A stretch of DNA of 32,017 bases from Ophiocordyceps camponoti-saundersi (nom. inval.) (GCA_003339415.1 PDHQ01000283.1:11918-43934), one strand, 5' to 3'. Shown: positions 1 through 10,478, numbered from the stretch's first letter. Notes: generated by a model from the sequence alone, not told the origin. Program-made: numbers and translations.

Positions 1-75
1 ATCTTTCATGTTACAGCCACCCCCCTCCCCCCCCCCCCGCCCCCCAAAAAGCCACACGCCCCCAAAACTCCTCCG

Positions 76-107
<32 letters not shown>

Positions 108-1820
108 TTTTCCTTCAATCCAAACCCCATGGGAGGGAGCCGTGACTGATTAACCGGGGCAAAAACCAATCGTATGTAAAGGAATGCGCCATTTTTTTTT
201 ATTCCCCTTCTTCTTCTTCTTCTTCTCTTCAAAGAGACGGAGATAAAAAAAAAAGGGAAAAAAAAAGGCACACGAATTTTTTGTACGTAGAAGACGTGTA
301 ACGCGTTTCGACCGGATCGCATCTGATCCTTACACTGCACCCTCCATGAACAAAGGGGGGAGGGTTCGGTTCGACAAGGCTTTCTTTTCCCCCTCTGAGA
401 GGTGAGTTGTTTTTCATAACCGGCATGTTCGGACGTGTGACTTTATCTGAACAAGGGAAGTGAAAAGAAGGGGGTTCCGGGAGCTGGGATTGCTTTTGTA
501 TGGATATCCTTGTTGAAGAAGAAGAAGAGCGTCATAGATGTGAGTGGAACCAGACACAGACAGACACACCCAATCATGATCGATCGAAAGCAAAGAGAAC
601 AAAGCCTCGAGCTTAAATCAACGTTGTCTATCTCTATCTAGTATGTAAGAGGGGGGGGAAGAGAGAAGGGAGGGAGAGGCGGAAGTCTGTCACGTGAGGC
701 TGCTCTTTACATATGTAGATGATCTGTTAAACGTCACACCATAGATGATGATGGTCAGCATACTGCACAGGCTCTGCTTGCTATAAGAACCAGCTTGTTA
801 TCGTCGTAATTTCCTTTTTCTTCATCTCCTTCTCGCTTGAATCTTTAATTTCATCCGTAACCGATTCTCAGCCATGATAAGACACACACACATCCCGTGA
901 TATCACCATCTCCGGTCCGGAAAGCGGCATCAACCAAGTCATTTCAACCTCCCATCTGATCTTCCCCCTTCCCCCCGGATGTCTCACATCAACAACGACT
1001 CAAGAGGCAGTCGATCACACTTCAACCACCAAGACGGACCGCGGCAGCCCGGGGGAGAGGGCAGGGGCAGAAGCCTAACCCTTTTTTTCTCCTCCCGCCA
1101 TTTCTCTCTCTCTCATCCTTTTGAACTTCGCTTGTCGTAGAACAAAAAAGAAGCTTGTTCTAGTCCGGAAGGTAAACCTGGCTTATCGTTTATCATCGGC
1201 CTGAATGGACGCACGAGATGAAGAGCTATTTCATCCTACCCTCGCCGGATGGACGTGACCCGATGCGGAAGGTAGAGTAGATAGATATGATTACTATCAA
1301 GACCGGGGAGGGAAAAAAAAAGGGGGGTGATTTTGAACTCCCCTTTTCCCCCTAGTTCCGTTGTACCTATCCTGTCAGGGCTCAAGCTGAAAAAGACACG
1401 GCATAAGCTTTGACATTGGGCCACTGGCAATCTTGGTTCGGAAAGAATGGAAGAGAAGAGAAGAGGGAGGGAAAAAAGCAAACAACGTGTGCAAGTCTGT
1501 GATTGGCATTGTAACACGACCCTGTCATTGGAGAGGGCCTCGTCTGTTCTTTTGATAATACCGTCTCACTGACATGCTCTTCTTGATAGCACAGTCTCAT
1601 CGACTGTTATTGGGAAGCGCGTGCGTTGCGCCTCATCACCGTTCCGTCCCATGAGACCCGAGGCTGGTTGCAATGTGAAGGTCTTACGAGATGTCTTTAT
1701 AATGTGATTTGTCTCGTGGCTGTTTGCTTCTCCCGCTTAAATACAGACACTTCCCTCCAGAAACATCAATCGCCTTTTCCCCCATAGCCAGACCATCTCC
1801 CCGTGGAACAAAAGCCAAAG
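1..1820. other. Gene-free left flank
   Basis: No ORF here looks like a protein; the open frames are short, compositionally biased and lack any family motif. The stretch begins with C-rich homopolymers, then (CTT)n near 208-226, pyrimidine/purine-rich patches and one CACGTG at 691-696. The last 100 bp (an AT-rich stretch around 1696-1745, then a C/T-rich leader) probably form the promoter and 5' UTR of the RNase gene that follows. Confidence 0.6.
16..107. repeat. C-rich homopolymer tract (C32 at 76-107)
   Basis: Almost pure C broken by a few A, T and G bases, ending in an uninterrupted run of 32 C at 76-107. It lies outside any supported gene. Such runs can form i-motif/G-quadruplex structures, and their exact length is often unreliable in assemblies. 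Confidence 0.9.
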
Positions 1821-2274
1821 ATGCAGCTCCCCCTCACACTCCTCACCCTGCTCGTCGCCCTGACCCAGACGGCACGGGGAGAAACCTACTGCGGCAACAC
1901 GCTCTACTCATCCAAAGACGTCAACGCGGCGTCCAACGCAGCGTGCCAGCTGGTAAAAGACGAGGAGACGGCAGGATCGTCAAACTACCCGCATCGGTAT
2001 AACAACTTTGAAGGCTTTCGGTTCCGTGACTACACCGGTCCGTTTTACGAGTTTCCCATGCTTCGGTCCGGGAGGGTTTACAAAGGAGGTGCGTTTGATC
2101 GATGGGAGATCTGTGAATTGTTCAAAAGCTTGCTCTGACCTTGTTGTTTTGTTTGCTGCAGGGAGACCGGGGCCGGACCGTGTTATCATTACGGAGGATT
2201 GTAGACAGGCTGGTCAAATTACTCATAGCGGTGCTGGCGGTAATAGCTTTATTGGCTGTTCCGGGACTGATTGA
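1821..2274 (+). CDS. Secreted guanyl-specific ribonuclease (RNase T1/F1 family)
   Basis: Two exons, 1821-2088 and 2162-2274, with a 73-nt GTGCGT..CTGCAG intron, give 126 aa; fungal RNase T1-type precursors are about 130 aa. The ATG at 1821 starts a clean signal peptide (residues 1-20, hydrophobic [12 protein letters not shown], then TARG), so the in-frame GTG further upstream is not used. All four catalytic positions of the family are visible: His58 in YPHRYNN, Glu77 in YEFPM, Arg96 in GPDRV and His111 in ITHSGAG. The 19- and 15-residue spacings between the last three match the family. The intron falls just before the GPDRV motif, and the second ORF ends with the typical GCSGT. Known family role: extracellular cleavage of RNA 3' of guanosine, for nutrition or competition; some fungi carry inactive relatives as effectors. 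Here the active site looks intact. It has no supported neighbour within several kb on the right. Confidence 0.92.
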
Positions 2275-2280
2275 GGGTGC

Positions 2281-2386
2281 CTATCTACCTAGGTAGGTAG
2301 GCAGGTAGGTATCTACGAGGCTGCATTGGCACCTGATATCTACCTCCTGTTGCTACCCAGCTCTATGCCTGGTAGAGGTAGCTATT
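2281..2386. repeat. TAGG/CCTA-rich inverted repeat 3' of the RNase gene
   Basis: Starts just after the RNase stop codon. It contains the perfect palindrome CTACCTAGGTAG near 2285-2296, and a longer imperfect inversion of AGGTAGGTATC against GATATCTACCT about 40 nt downstream. It would fold in the 3' UTR. AT-rich (TATC/TATA) microsatellite and a TACA run (about 2503-2520) follow. Confidence 0.7.
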
Positions 2387-2930
2387 TATACACACTCATC
2401 CATCTATATCTGTATCTATATCTGTATTTATATTTGTATATGTATATAAATAGGTAGGTATATATATCTGTACATAGTGTATATGTTATGCAAGATAACG
2501 CATAATACATACATACATACCTCATCTCATCTACTGCCACTAATAGTCTGCTTCTCAGCTCAATGCTCCCCGACCTCGTGAGCAATCAACAATCTCATCT
2601 GTAACAAGCCACGATTATGCACAAGACCAGGCTCATTCATATATCTGTACATACATACACCTACCTACGTCACGCGACCTACTCCGCCACAGGAAGCCCA
2701 CCCTCTAACACTTTCCCGTGAGCCTGTCACACGACAGGTGAGACATGAAAGGGGGGTTATACGGGGGAAGACACGAAAAATAACACCCCCTTTGTTGACT
2801 ATTCTTCCTATCTCTATATTCCAGATGCAGATATTCAGCTGGAAAAGAAACAACAAGAGAGAAAAAAAAAGACGATTAATCTTCCTTCTGTTTGTGTTTG
2901 GATCAACCGTTTCCTATCCTGTCCCATCCT

Positions 2931-3035
2931 GCTCTATCCTGCTCTATCCTGCTCTATCCTGTCTTGTCTTGTCTTGTCTTGTCTTGTCTTGTCTTGTCTT
3001 GTCTTGTCTTGTCTTGTCTTGTCTTGTCTTGTCTT
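2931..3035 (+). repeat. Tandem array: decamer x3 then (GTCTT)15
   Basis: Three copies of GCTCTATCCT (2931-2960) run straight into fifteen perfect copies of GTCTT (2961-3035). The two units share phase and sequence, so the pentamer array probably grew out of the decamer. It is not coding; the open frames across it only reflect its lack of stop codons. Confidence 0.95.
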
Positions 3036-5887
3036 TTTAAAGATAAAACGAGTTCCAGTTTACCCCAACCCTTGAACCCAAGACCTTTTCCCACTCTTCC
3101 CCCGGAATAGTTTGTCATCCAGGAGTTTTAACCCGATGAAAAACACAACAACAACAACAAGCAGCAACCTCCTCCCTTCCCGGTCCGACGACGGAGCGGA
3201 CCATCTCCTGTCACCGCTTCACGCATCTTCCTTTATCACGCCATCATAAGACTCCCGATCGACGGAGATTCCCACATCTTTGTTTCTGTCGTAACCCTGC
3301 CTCGCTACCTTACATACTTGCAACCGGTAAAACCCCATCCCGCCATCTCACAACTTCTCTTATTTCCCCGTTTTCACCCGCTCTATCCCAGGAGAGTCGA
3401 CGGTTAGAACACGTCTTCTCTAAGACACGTTACTCTCCTCTCGAATCATCACAACCGTCATAACTGAGGTTGACTGACTCTCGGACTGTTGACCTATCTA
3501 GTTGCCACCCCCTTGTAAAGACCTTAGTCACGGCTCTTGACACGCTCTGTTTTCCACTTACTCACGGCTTTGGACAGAAACATGTCGTCAGCGTACGCTA
3601 TAACTACACTGTCAGTGAAAGTTGTTTTCCTCCTCCCGATTCCGCTTAGCTGTGATCATTGCCGCTATTTGGTTCGTCTCGGATCGGCTACCGTGGCTTT
3701 TTAGTGCCTACCAATGAGACGGTTCGTCCGGCTAGACTCTCTGTATTTTCAGCCCTCTCAGTCTAGTTTTTGTTTGAGGCCGGGAAGCGTTTTCGTCTAT
3801 TCTCAGAGTCTGTTTCTACTCTTCTACCTCGGTTCTCCATATCGTCGTCACCAACACCCTTCTTCTCCTCTTCCTTCTCATCCTTATCAGCAGGCTTCTC
3901 CGTCTTCAGGCTTGCTTTCACTCATGCTTCATTAGTGTTCCCATTACCTCATCTGTGCTACATAACCCCCCCCGACCCGTTGCTTGTGCTACACGTCCGG
4001 TTTGAAGACGAGAGTCCGTTTACTAACGACGACTTCGACTGACGAGCCTCTCTTCGAATCGACGACCCGTGATGTGCTTGACGCTGCAGAGTACGTTCAC
4101 GATTAAGGTAGTATGGGTTCGTGTTTCCCATTTCGCGCCGTCACTATCCTGATCGACCGCTATGGCACGTCAAGACGACGCCTATGAGCACATCCTTTCT
4201 CTTCGACTGCTACGTTCCATCGTTGCACTCTACTCTGACTCGAGTTTTTGGACTCAACCGTAAGGTTACCGGCGTGTGATTAGTTTTGGCCAAGTATGTT
4301 TGTGTGTGTCGTCATCATCTGCTTCGTCTGGAGAGAAGCGGCTCCTGATTCTACCGTATGAAGAACTAGTCTCGTCGAGTATGCCTTACCCTCTTCTTCA
4401 AGAAGGACAGGACTGAGACGACTTTTGAGGCGGTGGGTAGGAAGGAATCAGGATCATTAGGTCAGGGCCTTTGCGTAGTTGCCTTCGTCTCCATGGCCAG
4501 ATGTCAAAGAGGATATCATGACGTCGTTGGGCATCTTACAGGAGAATGCTGCCTCGTCACAACGTCTTCTCACATTCAGCTCATTGGTAACATGCCAACT
4601 TGCCGTGTTTCACCACTCCAAGCACAACAACAGTTGTCAGACTTTTATCAATCAAGAAAGTAGCGCCGGTAGTGATGAAGAGCACAGTCACCGGCAGAAT
4701 GTAATCTATCGTCAAAGTCTCAGCCACAGCAACGGTGATGATCTCTCCAGATGTCACGTCTGATGGGCAGTTACTCTCTCAACAGAATAAAGCACCTTGG
4801 TAGAAAAAAATAACTAATTCAAACAACAGCAACAGACAAAGATGAATACGTATCCTCTCATAGGAAACTCGTTCCATCGCCCTCCGTTTAAAACAAAACT
4901 CTTACATTTTCCCTATGATTTTCACCGAGCCTGCTTCCCCTTAAAACCCATTTCTTACTAACATCTTCACACAGTATCAAGCATCTGAAAGCCATGTTCT
5001 TGGCGAATTTCGGCAAATCAAGTTTCCAAAACATCGAGGGACGTTGATTAACATGAGCCGAAAAGGGGGGGGGGGGGAAACGATTTCACAGACAACGTCG
5101 GAATATCGAGACACATCGCAGACGTGGACTTTGCATAACGACGGGAAACCTAACAGCCGGATAAACTGATTAACATGTTACAAGGAAGATGTGATACGTG
5201 AATGGAAATCTGAGAACTAGATTGTCTTGGACGTATGATTGATGACGATGAAGTAGACGTTGGACTCCATCATATCAAAGACGGCCAGTCAGTTGTATCT
5301 ACGACCTGGGAGAATCATGGCCAGACACGGAGGGTAACAAGAAGTCAGGCCTCAGTCCTTCAGGAGTTCTCATCGCTGCACAGGCCGAGGCTGAATGAGT
5401 TACGGAGAAGGGCAGGAAACGACTGACTCTTACGGCTGCCGTGGAACATTGGTATTCCTTTGACGTCGACAATTCATCATGACTCAGGCCAATCAGCTTC
5501 CCGTTGCCGAATATGTTTTTCAGCCTTGGACAAGAGATAGTGTTTCGAGATGATCCAAGATCGCCGGCTTCGACCAAGGTAGGAAAACGCGAATCTCGGA
5601 TACATGTGCCTTTCTCTTTTCGGTAGCGTAGGCTTCCTTTTATCTTTGTAATGTTACGTTGTTGGTGACTTTCCTTATCTCGCTGAAGATGGAAGATGGG
5701 GGTCTTTAGATGGTAGTTTCGCCGGGATAAGTCGTTATCCAACGCCTCCGAGTAATATGTCTTGTGGCTATCAACTCTTTCACACAAGCCTGCCTGATCA
5801 TGTAACCTATCCTCTTTCGCTATCCACAGAGATTCTGTGTCTGGTCTACGCGGTTTCCTTTCAAATAACTACATGTAACCTTGCTTC

Positions 5888-5996
5888 GCCTCTGGAGAAG
5901 AGGCTGTCTGGCCTAGACCATCTGAAGAGATGGTCACATGGTGTGTTGTAAAGTTCAGAAGAGGGTTCGCTTCCGAGACCTCTTCAGAGCCCTCTT
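5888..5996. other. Cluster of three perfect stem-loops
   Basis: Three hairpins follow each other. The first is GCCTCT / AGAGGC with a 5-nt loop (5888-5904). The second is GACCATCT / AGATGGTC with a GAAG loop (5916-5935). The third is GAAGAGG / CCTCTTC with a 14-nt loop (about 5958-5985), which can compete with an AAGAGGG / CCCTCTT pairing. They could be parts of a structured RNA or leftovers of a repeat. I cannot assign a family. Confidence 0.5.
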
Positions 5997-6032
5997 ACTA
6001 TCGATCAAGTTTCTCAATACTCAGCTAGCGAG

Positions 6033-6059
6033 GAGAAGAAGAAGAAGAAGAAGAAGAAG
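6033..6059 (+). repeat. (GAA)9 microsatellite
   Basis: Perfect GAA trinucleotide run in the spacer upstream of the MVD gene. It is not within a supported reading frame. Confidence 0.9.
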
Positions 6060-6343
6060 TAAATCTTGATGAGCCTAAAAACGCTCTTCTGAACTCACAT
6101 GAAATCATGTCAAACTTCCCCAGTACACGACTGTCTTGATGTAGACTCATATAACATCACCAAACTCAAAAGAAGAACGATGAAAATCATGAACAACAGG
6201 AAATGAGAAAGAGGCTTGTAACTAAGCAGATCATTCACACTCTTCTCACGTTTTGGGGAGTCTCTTCAAGGTTCACGGGCAGTCCTCCCTCTTCCCTGCT
6301 TCCCACTCACACACAGCACTCACACAACCCATCTTCAAGAGGC

Positions 6344-6351
6344 TCACGTGA
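6344..6351. promoter_or_regulatory. TCACGTGA E-box upstream of the MVD gene
   Basis: The perfect palindrome TCACGTGA lies about 118 bp before the MVD start codon. CACGTG is bound by bHLH factors (Cbf1/Pho4 and SREBP types). SREBP control of sterol genes is known in fungi, so a link is reasonable, but it is inferred from position only. Confidence 0.45.
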
Positions 6352-6468
6352 CTCAGTCTATAGGCAGCAGCTATCGATAGCCTCCCGCCCTCCCCTGCAT
6401 ATATCAACAAGAAGCCGGCCGGATCAGGGTCTCAGATCATCTGATATCGTCGATTCTCTGCGCCCGTC

Positions 6469-7700
6469 ATGGCCTCGGCTCCCGTCTATCGCGCCAGCAC
6501 AACGGCGCCCGTCAACATTGCCGTGGTCAAGTTGCGTCTGCTCTCCCATCTTCTGCCAGTCTTTTGATTAGGCGCCTCTAACGGACAGGTGGTGATGCGC
6601 CGGGCAGATACTGGGGAAAACGTGATGCCAAACTCAACCTCCCGACCAACAGCTCGCTCTCCGTCACACTCTCGCAAGCCGACCTCCGCACCCTGACGAC
6701 AGCCTCATGTTCGGAATCCTTTCGCGAAGGCGACAGCCTAACGCTCAACGGCGAGCCGGCCGACGTGTCGGGTGCGCGGACGCAGGCCTGTTTCCGGGAG
6801 CTGCGCGCACGCCGCGCCGAGCTCGAGGCCGCGGACCCGTCGCTGCCGCGGCTTTCGACCATGGCGCTGCGTATCGTGTCGGAGAACAACTTCCCCACGG
6901 CGGCGGGCCTGGCGTCGTCGGCCGCCGGCTTCGCTGCCCTGGTGAGGGCCGTCGCGGACCTGTACCGGCTGCCGGACTCGCCCGAGCGGCTCAGCATCGT
7001 CGCCCGTCAGGGTTCCGGGTCGGCGTGTAGGAGCCTGATGGGCGGCTACGTTGCTTGGCGCGCGGGCGAGCGGGACGACGGTCTCGATTCCTTGGCTGAG
7101 ATGGTGGCGCCGGCGTCGCATTGGCCCGAGATGCGGGCTCTTATCCTCGTCGTCAGCGCCGCTAAGAAGGGCGTCTCGTCCACGTCCGGCATGCAGCAGA
7201 CGGTTGAAAGCTCGGGCCTGTTCCCGCAGCGGGTATCAACCGTGGTGCCCGCCAACATGATGGCCATGGAGCAGGCAATCAAGGCCAGGGACTTTGCCGC
7301 CTTTGCCAAGGTGACCATGGCCGAGTCGAATTCGTTTCACGCCTGTTGCCTCGACACGTATCCGCCCATATTTTACCTCAACGACGTCTCGAGAGCGGCC
7401 ATCCGCGCCGTCGAGGCCATCAACGCCGCCGCCGAGAGGACGGTGGCGGCCTACACCTTTGATGCTGGGCCTAATTGCGTCGTCTACTACCTCGAAAGGG
7501 ACGCGCCCACTGTTCTAGGGGCCTTTTCCGCCGTATTGGACGGCGTCGCGGGATGGAAAAAGGGCTGTCAAGGGACGGCGTCTTCGGCCAGGCTGGACGA
7601 GGGGATCGCGCAGGCCTTGAGTACGGGTGTCAGCAGAGTCATCATGACGGCCGTTGGCGAGGGACCGGTTCCTTCAGACGTGCATCTTGAGGGGAGTTGA
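6469..7700 (+). CDS. MVD1: Diphosphomevalonate (mevalonate-PP) decarboxylase
   Basis: Catalyses ATP-dependent decarboxylation of mevalonate 5-diphosphate to isopentenyl diphosphate, the last step of the mevalonate pathway feeding ergosterol and prenyl synthesis. Exons 6469-6530 and 6608-7700 encode 384 aa, close to the usual ~390-400. The 77-nt intron (GTTGCG donor, CTAAC at 6578-6582, CAG) splits the N-terminal VVK|YWGKRD motif, and only this splice restores VVKYWGKRD. The GHMP ATP-binding motif PTAAGLASSAAG is at residues 117-128. The conserved DAGPN with the catalytic Asp is at about 306. SACRSLMGGYVAW and KGVSSTSGMQQT are also typical. ATG 6469 was chosen because MASAPVYRASTTAPVNIAV matches the family start. 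A shorter frame starting at 6765 lacks the YWGKRD region and would be incomplete. The RUS-family gene follows 270 bp downstream on the same strand. Confidence 0.96.
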
Positions 7701-7970
7701 AATGAACGATTATCGTGTGTGACTGTGTGTATGTATGTGATTCTCTTTGCTGCGCAAGTGCACTAGTAAGTGTGTGCTATGAGGCATGTCGTCCAGGGTG
7801 AGTGAGTCTGAGTTGGTGTGTGTGTATGCTGTGCTGTGCTGTGCACTGATGACTTGACGCCTTGTAACCTGAGGCATCAGTAGAGAGAAGTAGGTAGAAG
7901 GAAGGCGAACCTCGTTCGCCACCACAATTCCTCCAACCACCCACACAGTCTCGCCCACCATCAAAACACC

Positions 7971-9434
7971 ATGCCTCGCCTCTTTGGGCCGGCGGACATC
8001 AAAGACGATGGCTTCGCGAAACGCATCAACCAAGGTCGCTGCATGGAAGTCACCGAGCTTTCCAAATCCGGCCACGATCCCAAGATATGGCTGCTCACGA
8101 AGAAAGGCGTCAGTTTATCCCATCTTCCCTCTTTTTCCTACCCTTATTTCTACGTGCCCCCGGTAGATTCTTCCAGCCCACGAGAGCGAGTAGTAAAGAA
8201 GACAACGCAGGTTCGAGCTCAGCCTGAAGATGGCATGAGGATGAAGTCGTTTCGCAAGACGATAATGGCCGCCTTCCTACCTGTCGATTTTCCCAATTCG
8301 GTGTCGAGCGATTATCTAGCCTATCAGACGTACGACTCGCTTCAGGCTTTCTTCTCTACCATCACTTCGCTCCTCTCCAGTCGGGCTCTGCTTCAGGGCT
8401 TGGGCGTGGGAGATGCCGACTCTACGGCTACCTTTGCCATGCTGCTCACCATCTCGCGTGATGCCGTTTCCCACATGGTCACCATCGTCTTTGCTCATCG
8501 GTTTGGGCTGAGCATCGAGCCTGAGGCGAAAAAGTATCGCTTCCTTGCCGATCTTTTCAACGATTCGGCTTTTTTCCTTGAGCTTTACAGCCCTTATCTT
8601 GGACCTTTGACAAAGGTCTTGGCTCTTTGCTCGGCCGAGGGTCTTCGTGCTGTCTGTGGCGTCGCTGCTGGTGCCAGCAAGGCCGCTCTCAGCCTGCACT
8701 TTGCCAAGAACGATAACCTGTCGGAGCTGAGCGCCAAGGAGGCCAGCCAGGAGACGGCCGTCAGCCTCATCGGCTTGTTCGTCGGCAGCCTCGTCGTCCG
8801 CAACGTTCAGGATCACAATCTTGTCGTGTACCTGGTCGTGATCCTCTCGCTCGCTCACCTGTGGACCAACTACCGCGGCGTGCGCAGCGTCTGCATGACG
8901 TCCATCAACAAGCAGCGCGCCACCATCCTCTACAACGCATACGGTATGTTTTCGGACGTCCTCACCCCGGAGCAGGTGGCCGAGAGCGAGAGCATCGTCT
9001 TCTGGGATGGCGTCATCCGCAACACCGACCGCGAGCCTGTCATGCGCATCGAGTTTGCCAAGAATTTCCGCCACGCCATGAGCCATGGTGCCAACGACGT
9101 CCTCCTCGTCGACGGGCCCATGCACACCAAATTCGTCCGTCCTTATTACCCGGGCTGTCCCGGCAAGATCAAGATCATGCTCTGGGACGGCGCCAAGCCG
9201 GAGCACGCCATCCTCGCCTGGTTCATGGCCATGGACACGGCTAGAGCTACCGGAGCGGCGAACCCGTACGGAGATGTCAAGGAGATCGTCGACCCCAAGT
9301 GGCGGCCTCGCGCCAGAGACGACGCTTTGTGGGCTGGACTGGAAGCTCAAGGCTGGGACCTGGACACGGGAGCCATGGAGACGGGGCCGGGCGTACGCCT
9401 CGGCATCAGGGTCTCGAGATCCAAGGTCGAATAG
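7971..9434 (+). CDS. RUS family protein (root UVB sensitive / DUF647)
   Basis: A single-exon model of 487 aa. The central part carries the DUF647 (vitamin B6 photoprotection/homeostasis) signature: FLPVDFPNSVSSDYLAYQTYDSLQAF, then an LLQGLGVGDA motif, FLADLFNDSAFFLELYSPYL, and a glycine/serine-rich segment (VCGVAAGASKAALSLHFA, then QETAVSLIGLFVGSLVV). Several weakly hydrophobic helices suggest a membrane-associated protein. In plants RUS1/RUS2 act in UV-B signalling and auxin transport; the fungal role is not established. The start at 7971 follows a C/T-rich leader with a good context. Residues around 46-66 are the only doubtful stretch: 8113-8166 could be a 54-nt intron with a weak GTTTAT donor, and either reading stays in frame. 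The gene is convergent with CYT2 (248 bp between stops). Confidence 0.9.
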   Translation: MPRLFGPADIKDDGFAKRINQGRCMEVTELSKSGHDPKIWLLTKKGVSLSHLPSFSYPYFYVPPVDSSSPRERVVKKTTQVRAQPEDGMRMKSFRKTIMAAFLPVDFPNSVSSDYLAYQTYDSLQAFFSTITSLLSSRALLQGLGVGDADSTATFAMLLTISRDAVSHMVTIVFAHRFGLSIEPEAKKYRFLADLFNDSAFFLELYSPYLGPLTKVLALCSAEGLRAVCGVAAGASKAALSLHFAKNDNLSELSAKEASQETAVSLIGLFVGSLVVRNVQDHNLVVYLVVILSLAHLWTNYRGVRSVCMTSINKQRATILYNAYGMFSDVLTPEQVAESESIVFWDGVIRNTDREPVMRIEFAKNFRHAMSHGANDVLLVDGPMHTKFVRPYYPGCPGKIKIMLWDGAKPEHAILAWFMAMDTARATGAANPYGDVKEIVDPKWRPRARDDALWAGLEAQGWDLDTGAMETGPGVRLGIRVSRSKVE

Positions 9435-9682
9435 CAGAGGAGGCTCACTGCTGGCTCGGGCCTGTTCTTTTGGCGTCACGGGGAATCACAAAGGTGTGTA
9501 GATGATAGACGAGACATGACCGTCGCACGACGCGATGAAGGGGGACAATTACTTTCACATTGTCTCCAAATATGCATTTGACCCCAGATCCGTTTTCCCC
9601 CTACCTCCAGTTCCGTGAACGCCTCAGCTTTTGGTATCATGCAGTAGAGAGATGGGAATGTATAAAACATCGTCACAATCCG

Positions 9683-10478
9683 TCAAGTCATGTAAATCAA
9701 ACCCAAAGCACGCATCTTGACGCCTTCCCAGCTATTTAGTTTCGGCCTGACATCGAGGTAGAAGGACGGTCCAGGTTTTCCATCAGAGCGGCCGGTGTAG
9801 AAGTCGATGACATACTCGACGCGGGTGCCGCAGCGGTCGATGACCCAGTCATGGCGGTCGAAGGGCGGCGTATAGCCCAGAATGGAGTTGAGCCGAGCTT
9901 TGGGCGTGAGGTGATCGTTTTTATTCGAGAAGGATTCGAGTTTCGGACCGGGACAGCTGTGATTGAGGGGGGTTCAAAGATCCAAGTCAGCGAGGATTGT
10001 GCAGTTTTCATACGAAACTACTTTCGCTTCTTTCGGCAAAGACGTACGTCGACTGTTGGAGGTAGGGAGCCTCCCATTGGCAGATTTGAGCCCAGGCACG
10101 CTCATTCACAGCGTTGTGAATCGGCACGACGGTCTTCATATCATGAGCGCGCGGGTCATAACCCTTGCGACGCATGGCTTCGAAGAACATCTTCTCCGAA
10201 GGGTACACCCATTTCCCGTCCGGTGCAGAGCCCGATTCTACCTCGGCGTTGGCTACGGGACAGGCTGACGGGGAATTCGAGCCGGAGGGAGCGGCTCTCG
10301 GAATCGAGGAGATGACACGGTTCGTATCCAGGCCGCTGTCGTTGTCACGGGATGCCTTTGAGGACCATAGGTATGAGGACAGTGTTTGAGACCAGGTACG
10401 TTTCTCGTCGGCTTGAGGGCAAAAAACGGCTCGGGACTTGTGGTCGATTGGACATGTTGCGTTGGGGCTGTCGGCCAT
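9683..10478 (-). CDS. CYT2: Cytochrome c1 haem lyase (holocytochrome-c1 synthase)
   Basis: Attaches haem covalently to apocytochrome c1 on the intermembrane-space side of the inner mitochondrial membrane. Minus-strand exons 10478-10048 and 9956-9683, with a 91-nt GTACGT..CACAG intron, encode 234 aa. The exon-1 C-terminus carries SSIPRA, WVYPSEKMFFEAMRRKGYD and DMKTVVPIHNAVNERAW. Exon 2 gives CPGPKLESFS, LTPKARLNSILGYTPPFDRHDW and IDRCGTRVEYVIDFY, the haem-lyase core. The VVPIHNAVNERAW form fits cytochrome c1 lyase better than cytochrome c lyase (CYC3), which has HNFLNE. Three Cys-Pro pairs (residues ~9-10, ~20-21 and around 74) resemble haem-regulatory CP motifs. The ATG at 10478 starts right before the CPID motif. 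It is divergent from BTN1 over a 429-bp shared promoter. Confidence 0.93.

Larger units (their letters stand above)
2275..6468. other. 4.2-kb spacer with repeats and no assignable gene
   Basis: The first 800 bp (3' of the RNase gene) are TAGG/TATC/TACA-type microsatellite and a pentamer array. From about 3100 to 6200 the sequence is ordinary-looking but less GC-rich than the genes, with no ORF above 162 aa. Short open segments at 4479-4763 (+), 5235-5426 (+) and 5299-5787 (-) show no family I recognise. Possible splice sites are everywhere and do not converge on one model. The last 150 bp are the promoter of the MVD gene. Confidence 0.55.

Noticed and set aside
2914..3035. CRISPR-like regular repeat
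   Set aside because: Units are 5 and 10 nt with no spacers; it is a simple tandem repeat.
5299..5787. 162-codon minus-strand frame in the large spacer
   Set aside because: No recognised domain and random-looking composition; I kept it only as part of the unresolved spacer.
6066..6095. C/D-box snoRNA (TGATGA .. CTGA)
   Set aside because: The boxes are only about 20 nt apart and no closing terminal stem is present.
8316..9479. 387-codon minus-strand frame opposite the RUS-family gene
   Set aside because: It is the mirror of GC-rich codons of a well-supported gene; its protein has no recognisable family and an unnatural charged composition.
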